A stretch of 64,000 nucleotides of DNA from an uncultured beta proteobacterium (GTDB taxonomy: Bacteria; Pseudomonadota; Gammaproteobacteria; Burkholderiales; Burkholderiaceae): the NCBI GenBank assembly GCA_903944725.1, contig CAJASX010000054.1, positions 1 through 64,000 on the forward strand, given 5' to 3'. The translations under genes and the position numbers were made by a program. Of this stretch, positions 52,917 to 61,159 are shown in pieces. The notes beneath the pieces were generated by a model, which ran no database searches, had not been told where the DNA came from, and saw nothing but the letters and a program-made list of their open reading frames with translations. Numbering within the stretch: the first letter of the stretch is position 1; each line of letters begins with the position of its first letter.

Positions 52917-53340
52917 TAACCCGGTCGCTACAAGACCAATTGTTGAAGTAGCGGCAGGTATTTTGCTTGACACCCAGGGGCGTTATTTATTAGGCCAACG
53001 CCCACCTGGTAAACCTTATGCTGGGTATTGGGAAATACCGGGTGGCAAAATTGAGCTAGGCGAAACGGTTTTTTGTGCTCTGCAACGTGAACTGCAAGAA
53101 GAGCTTGGCATTCAAATTGAACAAGGCGAAGAACTTATTATGCTTGAGCATGCTTATACGCATGCGCATGTGCGTTTGCACGTCAGCATCATTCGACAGT
53201 GGCACGGAACACCTCAAGGCTGTGAGGGGCAAAATTTATCTTGGGAATTATTGCATCAGGCAAAACCGCAGGTTAGCCCCCTATTACCAGCGGCTTGGCC
53301 AATGCTTGAGCACTTGCGTCAATACTTAGCTAAGCAATAA
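52909..53340 (+). CDS. mutT: NUDIX hydrolase MutT (8-oxo-dGTP diphosphatase)
   Basis: 143 residues. The Nudix box is complete: GGKIELGETVFCALQRELQEELGI (Gly46 onward), with the metal-binding REL-x-EE-x-G core, preceded by GQRPPGKPYAGYWEIPGG typical of MutT. It removes oxidised dGTP from the nucleotide pool. The start is GTG at 52909 within the end of the ATPase gene. Confidence 0.93.
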   Translation: MPDNPVATRPIVEVAAGILLDTQGRYLLGQRPPGKPYAGYWEIPGGKIELGETVFCALQRELQEELGIQIEQGEELIMLEHAYTHAHVRLHVSIIRQWHGTPQGCEGQNLSWELLHQAKPQVSPLLPAAWPMLEHLRQYLAKQ

Positions 53341-53363
53341 AAGGGCTAGTTAATATAGACGTT

Positions 53364-54116
53364 TTAAAATTGACAAAGAGTGAGTTTAAAACCAATTTCT
53401 TCATTGCAAATTTGTGGCTTTGAATCTCGGTCGGTTTTTAGAAAACGGATTGAGAGTAAATATTTATTGGCACTAATTTCAGCAAAGAGGGCATCATCTT
53501 CTACTGCAATACGCATCAGCTGAAAAATTTTACCCGCAGGGGCTTGTTGAAAAGTGCCTTGATGGGCTAAAACTTCGTGGGCCTCACCTGACTCTCGCAA
53601 TAAGCGTAAAAATAATTGGCAAGCCTGATGCCAAGGCAACAGGGGCGCAATATATTTTTTTAGGGTTTCGCGTCGTTTGCTAGCGGGACTATTTTTCCAA
53701 GCATAATAACTTGGTAAGTCAATTGGACTAGTGCCACCAGGAATATTTAAGCGGGTGCGAATCGAATTCAGCCATTCACTATCGGCAATGATGGAGTTGG
53801 GCTTACCAAGCGATTGATTAATTTGTTCAGCAGTTTTTTCAATCTCATCAATAGTTAGGTTCAAGGTTTCTTGATCAACCCGTTTAGAGTTTTTTAGTCC
53901 ATGGAGAGTATATTTTTGCCGATCAAACTCTTTCATTAAGAGCGCTTTAATATCACCACGTGCACCAATGTCGCCAAGCTCAAATAAGGTGGCAATACCA
54001 TTGTGATGTAATTCAGGGTCATCAGACCTTAAAAAGTGGTTAAAACGAAAGAAAAGGTACTCTAGCCGAAGCATGCTTCGAACAAGCTCATTAAAAGGAT
54101 ATTCATAAACAATCAT
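53364..54116 (-). CDS. zapD: Cell division protein ZapD
   Basis: 250 residues (DUF1342). The N-terminal IVYEYPFNELVRSMLRLEYLF and the C-terminal beta domain segment (LLSIRFL and IGFKLTLC) are conserved. ZapD bundles FtsZ filaments by binding the FtsZ C-terminus, and ftsZ lies 8 kb away in this window. It is convergent with mutT and follows coaE, as in many gamma- and betaproteobacteria. Confidence 0.95.
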   Translation of the reverse strand: MIVYEYPFNELVRSMLRLEYLFFRFNHFLRSDDPELHHNGIATLFELGDIGARGDIKALLMKEFDRQKYTLHGLKNSKRVDQETLNLTIDEIEKTAEQINQSLGKPNSIIADSEWLNSIRTRLNIPGGTSPIDLPSYYAWKNSPASKRRETLKKYIAPLLPWHQACQLFLRLLRESGEAHEVLAHQGTFQQAPAGKIFQLMRIAVEDDALFAEISANKYLLSIRFLKTDRDSKPQICNEEIGFKLTLCQF

Positions 54117-54172
54117 AGGGCTTAATTCTATGCTGAACTAGCATCAGTTGGCAAAAAAGCCTGAAAGCGTGA

Positions 54173-54835
54173 TTATCTGCGGGTTAATTGCTGATGGAGC
54201 TTAGTTGTTTGCGCAAGGGCTAGTGCTAGGTCCCCATCATTATTAATCACGGTGTTGGCATGGGCTAGTCTTGCAGCCCGTGTAGCTTGCGCCAGAATGA
54301 TTTGCTCAACTTCAGCCCGTTTGAGCTGGCTACGTTGCATCACTCGCAGAATTTGGTTTTCTGTAGAGCAATCAACCACCACCAGATGATTTAAGTGTTT
54401 TAGCCACTGACCGGATTCAATCAGAAGCGGAATAACAAAAACCAAGTAGTCGGCCCCATCTTCAAGCCGAATTTGAGCCTGTTGTAGGGTTTCTTGGCGA
54501 ATAAGGGGGTGGGTTATGGCCTCTAGTTGCAATTTAGCTTGGGTATCAGCAAAGATTAGACTACGCATTTTCTGGCGATTTAAGGCGCCAGAATCTAGCA
54601 GATAGTCGGCCCCAAAGGTATTGCGAATACTTTCAATGGCCGCTCCATTGGGGTCGGTAATTTGATGGGCAATTTGATCGCTATCAATAATACTAGCGCC
54701 TAGCTGAGCTAAATGTGATGCTATTGCAGATTTACCCGAGCCAATGCCTCCGGTAAGGCCTACCAAAGGAATTTTGCCCTTAAAAAAATTCAGATCTAGA
54801 GTAGACGGGTGGGGAGCTGAAGAAAAGTGGGCCAT
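54173..54835 (-). CDS. coaE: Dephospho-CoA kinase
   Basis: Last step of CoA synthesis. The P-loop VGLTGGIGSGKSAIASHLAQLGA is near the N-terminus; IIDSDQIAHQIT and HPLIRQETLQQ follow, as does the lid with VFVIPLLIESG. The frame is open up to 54991, but that part is a shadow of pilD; the ATG at 54835 gives 220 residues with a 17-residue lead before the P-loop and a 40-bp overlap with the end of pilD. It sits in pilB-pilC-pilD-coaE-zapD, the classical order. Confidence 0.93.
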   Translation of the reverse strand: MAHFSSAPHPSTLDLNFFKGKIPLVGLTGGIGSGKSAIASHLAQLGASIIDSDQIAHQITDPNGAAIESIRNTFGADYLLDSGALNRQKMRSLIFADTQAKLQLEAITHPLIRQETLQQAQIRLEDGADYLVFVIPLLIESGQWLKHLNHLVVVDCSTENQILRVMQRSQLKRAEVEQIILAQATRAARLAHANTVINNDGDLALALAQTTKLHQQLTRR

Positions 54836-55293
54836 AACAATGCAATGATGCCAGCAAAGGCTAAAAAAGGGCCAAATGGAAAAGCTTGAGAAATTGCCTG
54901 GCGTTGCCAACGCAACCAAATCGAGCCACCAATTAGGCCCATCAAAGCGGCCAATAAAAGGATTCCGGGCAGCGCTTGCCAGCCCAGCCAAGCACCAAGT
55001 GCGGCAAGTAATTTGGCATCGCCTAGACCAATACCATCTTGTTTTTTAATTAAGCGGTAGCTTAAATTTAAACCCCAGAGAAACACGAAGCCTAAAATAC
55101 TGCCAATTAAAGCGCTATTTGCGGGGGCAAAATTGGGTTCCCAAAAAAAATTAAATAATAAGCCTATCACTAGCAGCGGTAAGGTAATCAGATCAGGTAA
55201 GCGAAAGGTACGAAAATCGATAATTGCGAGCACGATTAATGAAACAAGCAAAAAACTTCCAGCGATTAATAGTGGCAGCTGTATGAAAGCCAT
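54796..55293 (-). CDS. pilD: Prepilin leader peptidase, short form lacking the methyltransferase domain
   Basis: 165 residues of membrane helices of the A24 aspartic peptidase. The catalytic aspartates are in IDFRTFRLPD (about residue 26) and GLGDAKLLAALG (about 92). Full-length PilD has about 280 residues, with an N-terminal methyltransferase domain and a zinc-binding cysteine tetrad. That domain is absent here: the gene starts 2 bp after pilC with no room for it. Cleavage of type IV prepilins should still be possible; N-methylation would need another protein or not occur. Confidence 0.85.
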   Translation of the reverse strand: MAFIQLPLLIAGSFLLVSLIVLAIIDFRTFRLPDLITLPLLVIGLLFNFFWEPNFAPANSALIGSILGFVFLWGLNLSYRLIKKQDGIGLGDAKLLAALGAWLGWQALPGILLLAALMGLIGGSIWLRWQRQAISQAFPFGPFLAFAGIIALLWPTFLQLPTRLL

Positions 55294-55295
55294 AG

Positions 55296-56405
55296 TTAAA
55301 TGATTTGTCCTAAATTAAAAATGGGTAAGTATAAGATCAACACTAATGCCCCAATTAGTAAGCCCACTAAAGCAATTAAAACAGGTTCTAGATTGCGACT
55401 TAAGGATTTCAACTGCTGGCTTAATTGGGAAGATAAAGCATTCGCGCGATCAAGGAGCATTGTAGGCAATACGCTACTTTCCGAGCCAATACAAATCATT
55501 TGCCACGTCAGGCGATCAAAATATTGATAGCGGGGATCTGCTTTTAATAAGGCCTGCCCTAATGGCCACCCCTGCGCTAGCAAAGTGAATACATTGGCGC
55601 TCAGATCATGCGTAAGCCAATGGTTAGAAGAACGCGCAGTAATGCGCAGAGCATCGAGCAAGGGAATTTCAGCACTTAATAAATGACCCAATGTACGACA
55701 CCAAAATGAAAGCGCTGAAAGTCGCAACAATTCGCCTAGCAAAGGAATTCGTAGCCATAGACGATCGCAATAATTTTGTAAACGCGGCAAACGTTGCCAC
55801 GCTAGTATCCAAAACATACAGAGCACGCTGAAGCCGAAAATGAGCTTAAAAAAATGGGTTTGGAAAGCGGTAGCATAATAGAGCAAATGACGGGTTGCCC
55901 AGGGCAGTTCGGCTTGAAATTGGGTAAATACATCTCGAAAAATAGGAATGACCCAAAAGGCCATTGCAATAAATAAAAAAAGTGCCGAAGCAAGTGCAAT
56001 GCAAGGATATGCAAGCGCCTGCTGAATTTGCTGTCGTAAGTCAATTTGGCTTGCGAGCTTGCTAGCAATTGCATCAAGTGCCTGGCTTAGCTGTCCAGAG
56101 CGCTCACTTATTTCAACTAAGCCGATAAAGCTATGATCAAGCGGATGCAAGGCATGGCGCAAGCAAAAAGAAAAGAGATTTCCTTGGCGCAATTGATTTT
56201 CTAATTGCGCAAGAAAGGCTTGCCAATGAGGAGGTGCAGATTGACGCAATAATATTAAGGCATTAAGTAAAGGTATATTTGCCTTTAGTAGCATGGCTAA
56301 TTGAGTAGCAAAATTGCATTGATCGCGCAGATTAAATGGTCGAACTAATAAAACTCTGAACAAACTTCTACGGAAGAAACTTAATGGTTCGGTAATGATT
56401 TGCAT
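55296..56405 (-). CDS. pilC: Type IV pilus/type II secretion inner-membrane platform protein PilC
   Basis: From the ATG at 56405 the protein has 369 residues, slightly under the normal size of about 400. It has two GspF-type domains (FATQLAMLLKANIPLLNALILL at about 33 and FWCRTLGHLLSAEIPLLDALRI at about 235) and membrane helices including the C-terminal LEPVLIALVGLLIGALVLILYLPIF. It is the static platform on which the ATPase assembles the pilus. It starts one base after the pilB stop (TAAT-ATG). Confidence 0.92.
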   Translation of the reverse strand: MQIITEPLSFFRRSLFRVLLVRPFNLRDQCNFATQLAMLLKANIPLLNALILLRQSAPPHWQAFLAQLENQLRQGNLFSFCLRHALHPLDHSFIGLVEISERSGQLSQALDAIASKLASQIDLRQQIQQALAYPCIALASALFLFIAMAFWVIPIFRDVFTQFQAELPWATRHLLYYATAFQTHFFKLIFGFSVLCMFWILAWQRLPRLQNYCDRLWLRIPLLGELLRLSALSFWCRTLGHLLSAEIPLLDALRITARSSNHWLTHDLSANVFTLLAQGWPLGQALLKADPRYQYFDRLTWQMICIGSESSVLPTMLLDRANALSSQLSQQLKSLSRNLEPVLIALVGLLIGALVLILYLPIFNLGQII

Positions 56406-56406
56406 A

Positions 56407-57513
56407 TTATTGAATCTGTCTGTGCAGCTCGAATTCACTAATGAGCCCCTGATGAACCTGAATTAAGCCTGCTGATAAGAGGTTGAGATGGCCTAAGGCA
56501 AGCGCCTGTTGGCGTAATTGTTGGGTACTAGCTCCTGCACAATATGCTTGGGAAAGATCTCCCGCAAAGGGGATAACCTCATGTATGCCAAGCCGACCAA
56601 AAAAACCATTACCTAAACAAAGCTCGCAATTATTGTTTTTACCTTGGCAGTTGCTGCAAATACGCCTTACTAAACGCTGTGCGCTTAGACAATGTAAACA
56701 ACTGCTAAGCGCTTCAGAGTTAATGCCCAGATGTTGCAACCGATCAATTGCCCCAAGAGCGTCTTGAGTATGTAAGGTACTTAAGACTAAGTGCCCTGTT
56801 TGTGCCGCTTGAATCGTCAGCTCAGCAGTGGCCTGATCACGAATTTCTCCAATCATCATAATATCTGGATCTTGCCGCAATAAAGCCCGAATAATAGTGG
56901 GAAAATCGAGCCCTGCTTTAGGCTGATAAGCTACTTGATTGACGCCAGCTAGGCGAATTTCGATGGGATCTTCGATCGAGCAAAGATTGCTGCGCAAATG
57001 ATTAAGATGATGCAAAAAGCTATAAAGGGTACGAGTTTTACCACTACCAGTAGGCCCACATACTAAAACTAAGCCGTGGGGTTTTTCAATCGCCGCTTGT
57101 GCAAGTGCAAGTTGAGGTGGTAATAGGCCGAGTTGATCAAGTGCTAGTTCGGTTAAATTACTAGGCAATAAGCGGATGACTATTTTTTCGCCGAATAAAG
57201 TCGGTAAACTAGAAACTCGACAATGGATGTCGGCTTGATTCAATTCAAGACCAATACAAACCCGACCATCTTGTGGAATACGTTGCTCTGCAATATCGAG
57301 TCGGGCTAGAATTTTAATGCGAGTAACAAGACGTTCGTGTAGCGATTTATTTTGTTTACTGAGAACATGCAGGTAGCCATCAACCCGAATGCGAATTAAG
57401 GTAATGTGTTCTTGGGGTTCAATGTGAATATCGGTAGCACGCGCAGAGATCGCTTTAGCAGCAATTTCTTGCCAAGCACGAATAATCAGAGAGTCATCGG
57501 CTAAGAGCGTCAA
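56407..57513 (-). CDS. pilB: Type IV pilus assembly ATPase, short PilB/GspE type
   Basis: 368 residues. The Walker A loop is VCGPTGSGKTRTLYS (about 152), the Asp box follows and Walker B is DIMMIGEIRDQATAELTIQAA, with a HTQD His box. The zinc tetracysteine reads CSNCQGKNNNCELC. Typical PilB has about 570 residues; the N-terminal GSPII_E_N/MshEN domains are missing and the protein starts directly at the N2 domain (ARATDIHIEPQEH). The TTG start overlaps the CorC-like gene stop (TTGA). It makes pilus extension possible; no retraction ATPase or pilin is in the window. Confidence 0.9.
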   Translation of the reverse strand: MTLLADDSLIIRAWQEIAAKAISARATDIHIEPQEHITLIRIRVDGYLHVLSKQNKSLHERLVTRIKILARLDIAEQRIPQDGRVCIGLELNQADIHCRVSSLPTLFGEKIVIRLLPSNLTELALDQLGLLPPQLALAQAAIEKPHGLVLVCGPTGSGKTRTLYSFLHHLNHLRSNLCSIEDPIEIRLAGVNQVAYQPKAGLDFPTIIRALLRQDPDIMMIGEIRDQATAELTIQAAQTGHLVLSTLHTQDALGAIDRLQHLGINSEALSSCLHCLSAQRLVRRICSNCQGKNNNCELCLGNGFFGRLGIHEVIPFAGDLSQAYCAGASTQQLRQQALALGHLNLLSAGLIQVHQGLISEFELHRQIQ

Positions 57514-58802
57514 TCTTTAATAGATCGACTAGCAGTAGGTCGATGTAAGCGGACAGTTTTAATTCCTTGGTCATCAAATTGCATAATTTCCATAACCACT
57601 CCTGCAATTTTAATGCTGACATCATGTTCTGGAATTTGTTCAAGGTCTTCCAAAATTAAGCCATTTAAAGTGCGTGGCCCATTAATTGGTAAAGTAATTT
57701 GTAAGAGGCGATTAAGATCGCGTAAGTTTGCGCTACCATTTGCTAAGTAAGTGCCATTAGCCTGCCAGCGGGGCTCGTGGGATAAATTTGAAAATGAGGT
57801 AGTGAACTCGCCAATCAGCTCTTCAACAATATCTTCAAAAGTAACTAAACCCATGACATCGCCATATTCATTAACAACCAGACTAAGCCGTTGTTGGTTA
57901 TCTTGAAAAAATTGCATTTGCTGTAGCACTGGAGTGCCACAAGGAATAAAGTAGGGCTCTTGCAGTAGTTCATGGAAATCAGCATGGGTTAGCTCGTCAT
58001 TACCCAATAAAGACAACGCTTTTTTAACCGAAAGAATGCCGATAATGCGCTCAGAATCGCCAGCAGTTACTGGAAGCTTATTGTGATAGCACGTTTCTAA
58101 TTGCTGGACAACTTCATCGATAGGACGCGATAAATCAAGAATTTCAATTTTTGATTTCGGAGTCATTACATCGTCAACCAAGATATTTTTTAAATTAAAT
58201 AAATTAAGCAAGATATTACGGTATTGACTTGAGACAAAATGATTGGACTCTAAAACTAAGCTACGCAATTCATCTGCTGACATAGCTGTGTTATTGCGAG
58301 TAGTTGAAAGCCCAAACAGCCGCATTAAGCCAGAGACAAAACTATTAATTAACCACAGCAACGGCTTCAGCAAATAAGTGAGAGGCAGAATAATCCAGCT
58401 GACTTTACTTGCGATTGATTCTGGAAAAGCAGCCCCAATAACTTTAGGTGTAATTTCACTAAAAATAATAATTAGAAGTGCAATGGTAATAGTTGAGATT
58501 GATAAGACTAAACCACTGTGACCAAATAAATGCAGCGCCAAACTTGTTACTAAAATGGGCAAAATAGTATTAATTAAGTTATTTGAAATCAGCAAAACCG
58601 AAAGTAAAGAGTCGATGCGCTGGAGTAGGCGCTCGGCGATGGCAGCACCAGGATGGCCTTGGCTAGCCATTACGCCTAAGCGATGGCGATTTGAGGCTAA
58701 CATACTAGTTTCTGACATCGAAAAAAACCCCGAAAGAGCTAATAAAAAAATCACTAAGACAGCTTGACTCCAGAGAGGCCAGCCATCAAAAAAAGTATCC
58801 AT
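57510..58802 (-). CDS. CorC/HlyC family protein (DUF21-CBS-CorC_HlyC)
   Basis: 430 residues. An N-terminal DUF21 transmembrane domain (about 10-190) is followed by two CBS domains (DDVMTPKSKIEILD at about 208; FHELLQEPYFIPCGTPVLQQM and VVNEYGDVMGLVTFEDIVEELIGE at about 275-320) and a C-terminal CorC_HlyC domain. Related CNNM/CorC proteins take part in Mg2+ and Co2+ efflux; its role here is not proven. It heads the pil-coaE-zapD run and is divergent from ogt. Confidence 0.93.
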   Translation of the reverse strand: MDTFFDGWPLWSQAVLVIFLLALSGFFSMSETSMLASNRHRLGVMASQGHPGAAIAERLLQRIDSLLSVLLISNNLINTILPILVTSLALHLFGHSGLVLSISTITIALLIIIFSEITPKVIGAAFPESIASKVSWIILPLTYLLKPLLWLINSFVSGLMRLFGLSTTRNNTAMSADELRSLVLESNHFVSSQYRNILLNLFNLKNILVDDVMTPKSKIEILDLSRPIDEVVQQLETCYHNKLPVTAGDSERIIGILSVKKALSLLGNDELTHADFHELLQEPYFIPCGTPVLQQMQFFQDNQQRLSLVVNEYGDVMGLVTFEDIVEELIGEFTTSFSNLSHEPRWQANGTYLANGSANLRDLNRLLQITLPINGPRTLNGLILEDLEQIPEHDVSIKIAGVVMEIMQFDDQGIKTVRLHRPTASRSIKD

Positions 58803-58908
58803 AACAATTTCCTAAATGGGACAATGAGCGTTTTAATATAGCAAACATCAATCAAAAATGTGTCAGATTAAACAGATTAAGTTGTAAGAAATTACCGAAT
58901 TGCCTTTA

Positions 58909-59436
58909 ATGTCTAAAAAAAACCTAAATTCACCACTTGCTTTAGTAGTGAGTGCCGATTTTTGTGTAATAGCCGCTCCTTTTGGTAGGTTAGGAATTCA
59001 GACTCAAATCGTTGACGGTAGTTTGATGGTCGCAAATATTACTTATTTACCTCTGCAGACCGATTTGCAAAGACCAAACAATGATTTAGCTAAGCAGCTG
59101 GCGTATCAGTGCGTCGAATACTTTCACAATCCTAAGTTTGTTTTTGACTTGCCACTCAAACCAGTAGGCACCCTTCATCAGCAAAAGGTTTGGGCCACGG
59201 TTGCTCAAATTCCGGTGGGCTTAACCAGTACTTATGGGGAAATAGCCAAAAAAATTAAAAGTGGTCCGCGGGCAGTAGGTTCTGCTTGTGGCGCCAATTA
59301 TTATCCCTTAGTGATACCTTGCCATCGGGTTGTGGCAGCAAATAGCCTAGGCGGTTTTATGCAGGAAGATGCCCCAGGTTTTTATCGGCAAATTAAGCGT
59401 TGGTTATTACAACACGAGGGCGCACTTTTAGTTTAA
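58909..59436 (+). CDS. ogt: Methylated-DNA--protein-cysteine S-methyltransferase
   Basis: Repairs O6-alkylguanine by transfer to its own cysteine. The acceptor motif is IPCHRVVAANSLGGF (about 136), preceded by the helix-turn-helix segment TYGEIAKKIKSGPRAVGSACGANYYPLV. There is no Ada-type zinc domain. The ATG at 58909 gives 175 residues; a TTG at 58900 would add three. The stop overlaps the squalene/phytoene synthase gene by 4 bp. Confidence 0.95.
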   Translation: MSKKNLNSPLALVVSADFCVIAAPFGRLGIQTQIVDGSLMVANITYLPLQTDLQRPNNDLAKQLAYQCVEYFHNPKFVFDLPLKPVGTLHQQKVWATVAQIPVGLTSTYGEIAKKIKSGPRAVGSACGANYYPLVIPCHRVVAANSLGGFMQEDAPGFYRQIKRWLLQHEGALLV

Positions 59437-60410
59437 CGTTGGATCAAGGCCCTTTTTATGGGCTGGGCTGCAAAAAAGAAAAAAATTCGGATTAAAGTAT
59501 TCGAGTGTGCAGCTATTTTAGTAAATTGATAAAATATAGTAACTGCACGACGAGAAATTTTCCGCTGTGGCGGGACCCTTTTTTTGTCATCTTCCACTAG
59601 GCTATTGAGGGTCAGCACCGCCAAACCAAGAGCGAGCAAACAAAAGCGGCGCATGCCTATTTCTGCTTTGGGAATAAGTAGAATATAGGCTAGAGCGGCA
59701 GTGATTTTTTTCAAAGCTAAATCTAAGAGCGCGCTTGTTGTCAGATTTTGAGGAATCCATGAAACCCCACGGGCATTATCGTCAAATGAATCTTTCAAAA
59801 TATTGGTCATTTGCAGTGCTTGACCAAATGCAATTGCGAGCGATTCTTGGTTGGCAATTGCTTGCGTGAATTTTGCTGAGTGTGCGGCAAAAATGGCAGT
59901 AAGCATTTCTCCCACTACCCCAGCTACCACATAGCAATATTCTTCAAATTCTTGGAGATCTTTTAGTCCACATTGATTTTGTTTGGCATGAAAACGGACC
60001 ATGCCTTGCGACATAATGGTAATGCAACGCAAAATAGCAGTTTGTTGTGCAGCAGAACAACGCTGCAAAATACGTAGCACCGTATCGGTATGCGCAATTA
60101 AGTCTCGCTCTGCGAGCTGCGGGTGTAATTCAAGGGCTACCTGACAGGCCTGTATAAATTCAGTAACTGGCTTTTGTGCCTGACAAACTGCTAGAAAAAG
60201 CTCAGATAAGCCAGCTTTTTCTTTTGGAGAAAGGCAGCTAGCGTCTTCAATCGTGTCGACAATACGGCAAAGTAGATAGGCACACGCAACAGCTGGTTCG
60301 ACTGCTGGGGGTAATAGTGGAATCGTAATAGCAAAGGTGCGCGACACTAAATTCAGGGCTGCTTTTTGATAGGCTAGGTCGGCTAAGGCTAAGTCGATTT
60401 CAGAAGGCAT
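59433..60410 (-). CDS. Squalene/phytoene synthase family protein
   Basis: 325 residues. The first aspartate-rich motif is in LLCRIVDTIEDA (DTIED, about residue 52) and the second is in QMTNILKDSFDDNARG (about 210), both needed for Mg2+-diphosphate binding; SRTFAITIPLLPP near the N-terminus is the usual substrate-binding start. The enzyme joins two prenyl diphosphates head to head. The layout and length (325, with a hydrophobic tail) fit squalene synthase slightly better than CrtB, but this cannot be decided. It lies next to SOUL, epimerase and photosynthesis genes, so hopanoid or carotenoid precursor supply are both possible. Confidence 0.87.
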   Translation of the reverse strand: MPSEIDLALADLAYQKAALNLVSRTFAITIPLLPPAVEPAVACAYLLCRIVDTIEDASCLSPKEKAGLSELFLAVCQAQKPVTEFIQACQVALELHPQLAERDLIAHTDTVLRILQRCSAAQQTAILRCITIMSQGMVRFHAKQNQCGLKDLQEFEEYCYVVAGVVGEMLTAIFAAHSAKFTQAIANQESLAIAFGQALQMTNILKDSFDDNARGVSWIPQNLTTSALLDLALKKITAALAYILLIPKAEIGMRRFCLLALGLAVLTLNSLVEDDKKRVPPQRKISRRAVTIFYQFTKIAAHSNTLIRIFFFFAAQPIKRALIQR

Positions 60411-60478
60411 GCGGGCATTATGTCAGACCATTTACTCAGCTTACCCTCGCTTAGCGCAGAATCAACTTATCATAGGGT

Positions 60479-61153
60479 ATGCACGCCTTAATAATTCGTT
60501 TTCTAACGCATTCCTTTGGGTTATTTTCACTCCTGTTAACGCAACCATCTATGGCTATTGAAGAACCTAAATATACGGTAATTGAGCAGCAAGCCCCGTT
60601 TGAATTAAGGGCTTATGCGCCGCACATTGTGGCCGAGGTCTTAGTTGAAGGAGATATGGATAGCGCCTCAAATAAAGGCTTTCGGCTTATCGCAGGCTAT
60701 ATTTTTGGGGGTAACCAAGCCCGCTCTAGCCCTAGTAATTTTGCTTCTACTGGCCCAACTAGCGAAAAAATTGCGATGACCGTACCAGTCAGTATTCAGC
60801 CATTTGAGCCTGCAACTGCCGCAACCGACCAACAGAGCCAGCCCGTGCTAATGGAGCAAAAAGCGGGCAAGTGGAAAGTCTCATTTTTAATGCCTAGTCA
60901 ATATAGTTTGGCTACTTTACCGTTGCCGTTAGATCAGCAAATTCAGTTACGGGAAATTCCAGCAATGCAAAAAGCAGTAATTAATTTTTCGGGCTTTAAT
61001 AGCGCCGAAAAGGTGGCAGAAAAAACTACCGAACTGTTGTTATGGATGGAAAAAAAGGGGCTAAAGCCAAAGGGTGAGGCACAATTTGCTCGCTATAATC
61101 CGCCTTGGAGCCTACCTTTTATGCGCCGCAGCGAAGTGCTTTGGCAATATTGA
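60479..61153 (+). CDS. SOUL-family haem-binding protein
   Basis: 224 residues with a signal peptide (LTHSFGLFSLLLTQPSMA, cleavage after MAIA-like MA at about 26). The SOUL domain shows YTVIEQQAPFELRAYAPHIVAEV (about 32) and SEKIAMTVPVSIQ (about 100), ending YNPPWSLPFMRRSEVLW. SOUL proteins bind haem or other tetrapyrroles and are exported here. It precedes the NAD-dependent epimerase by 6 bp and lies 2 kb from bchH, so a tetrapyrrole-handling role is plausible, though inferred. Confidence 0.9.
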   Translation: MHALIIRFLTHSFGLFSLLLTQPSMAIEEPKYTVIEQQAPFELRAYAPHIVAEVLVEGDMDSASNKGFRLIAGYIFGGNQARSSPSNFASTGPTSEKIAMTVPVSIQPFEPATAATDQQSQPVLMEQKAGKWKVSFLMPSQYSLATLPLPLDQQIQLREIPAMQKAVINFSGFNSAEKVAEKTTELLLWMEKKGLKPKGEAQFARYNPPWSLPFMRRSEVLWQY

Positions 61154-61159
61154 AACGCA

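Noticed and set aside
54836..54991. A 52-residue N-terminal extension of CoaE
   Set aside because: It is antisense-free but out of frame over pilD, has Trp/Phe-rich composition unlike CoaE, and an ATG at 54835 gives the normal protein.
60421..60438. A TGT-N12-TCA near-match to the PpsR operator between the squalene/phytoene synthase and SOUL genes
   Set aside because: The right half-site does not match ACA and the inner bases are not palindromic; one partial match is expected by chance.
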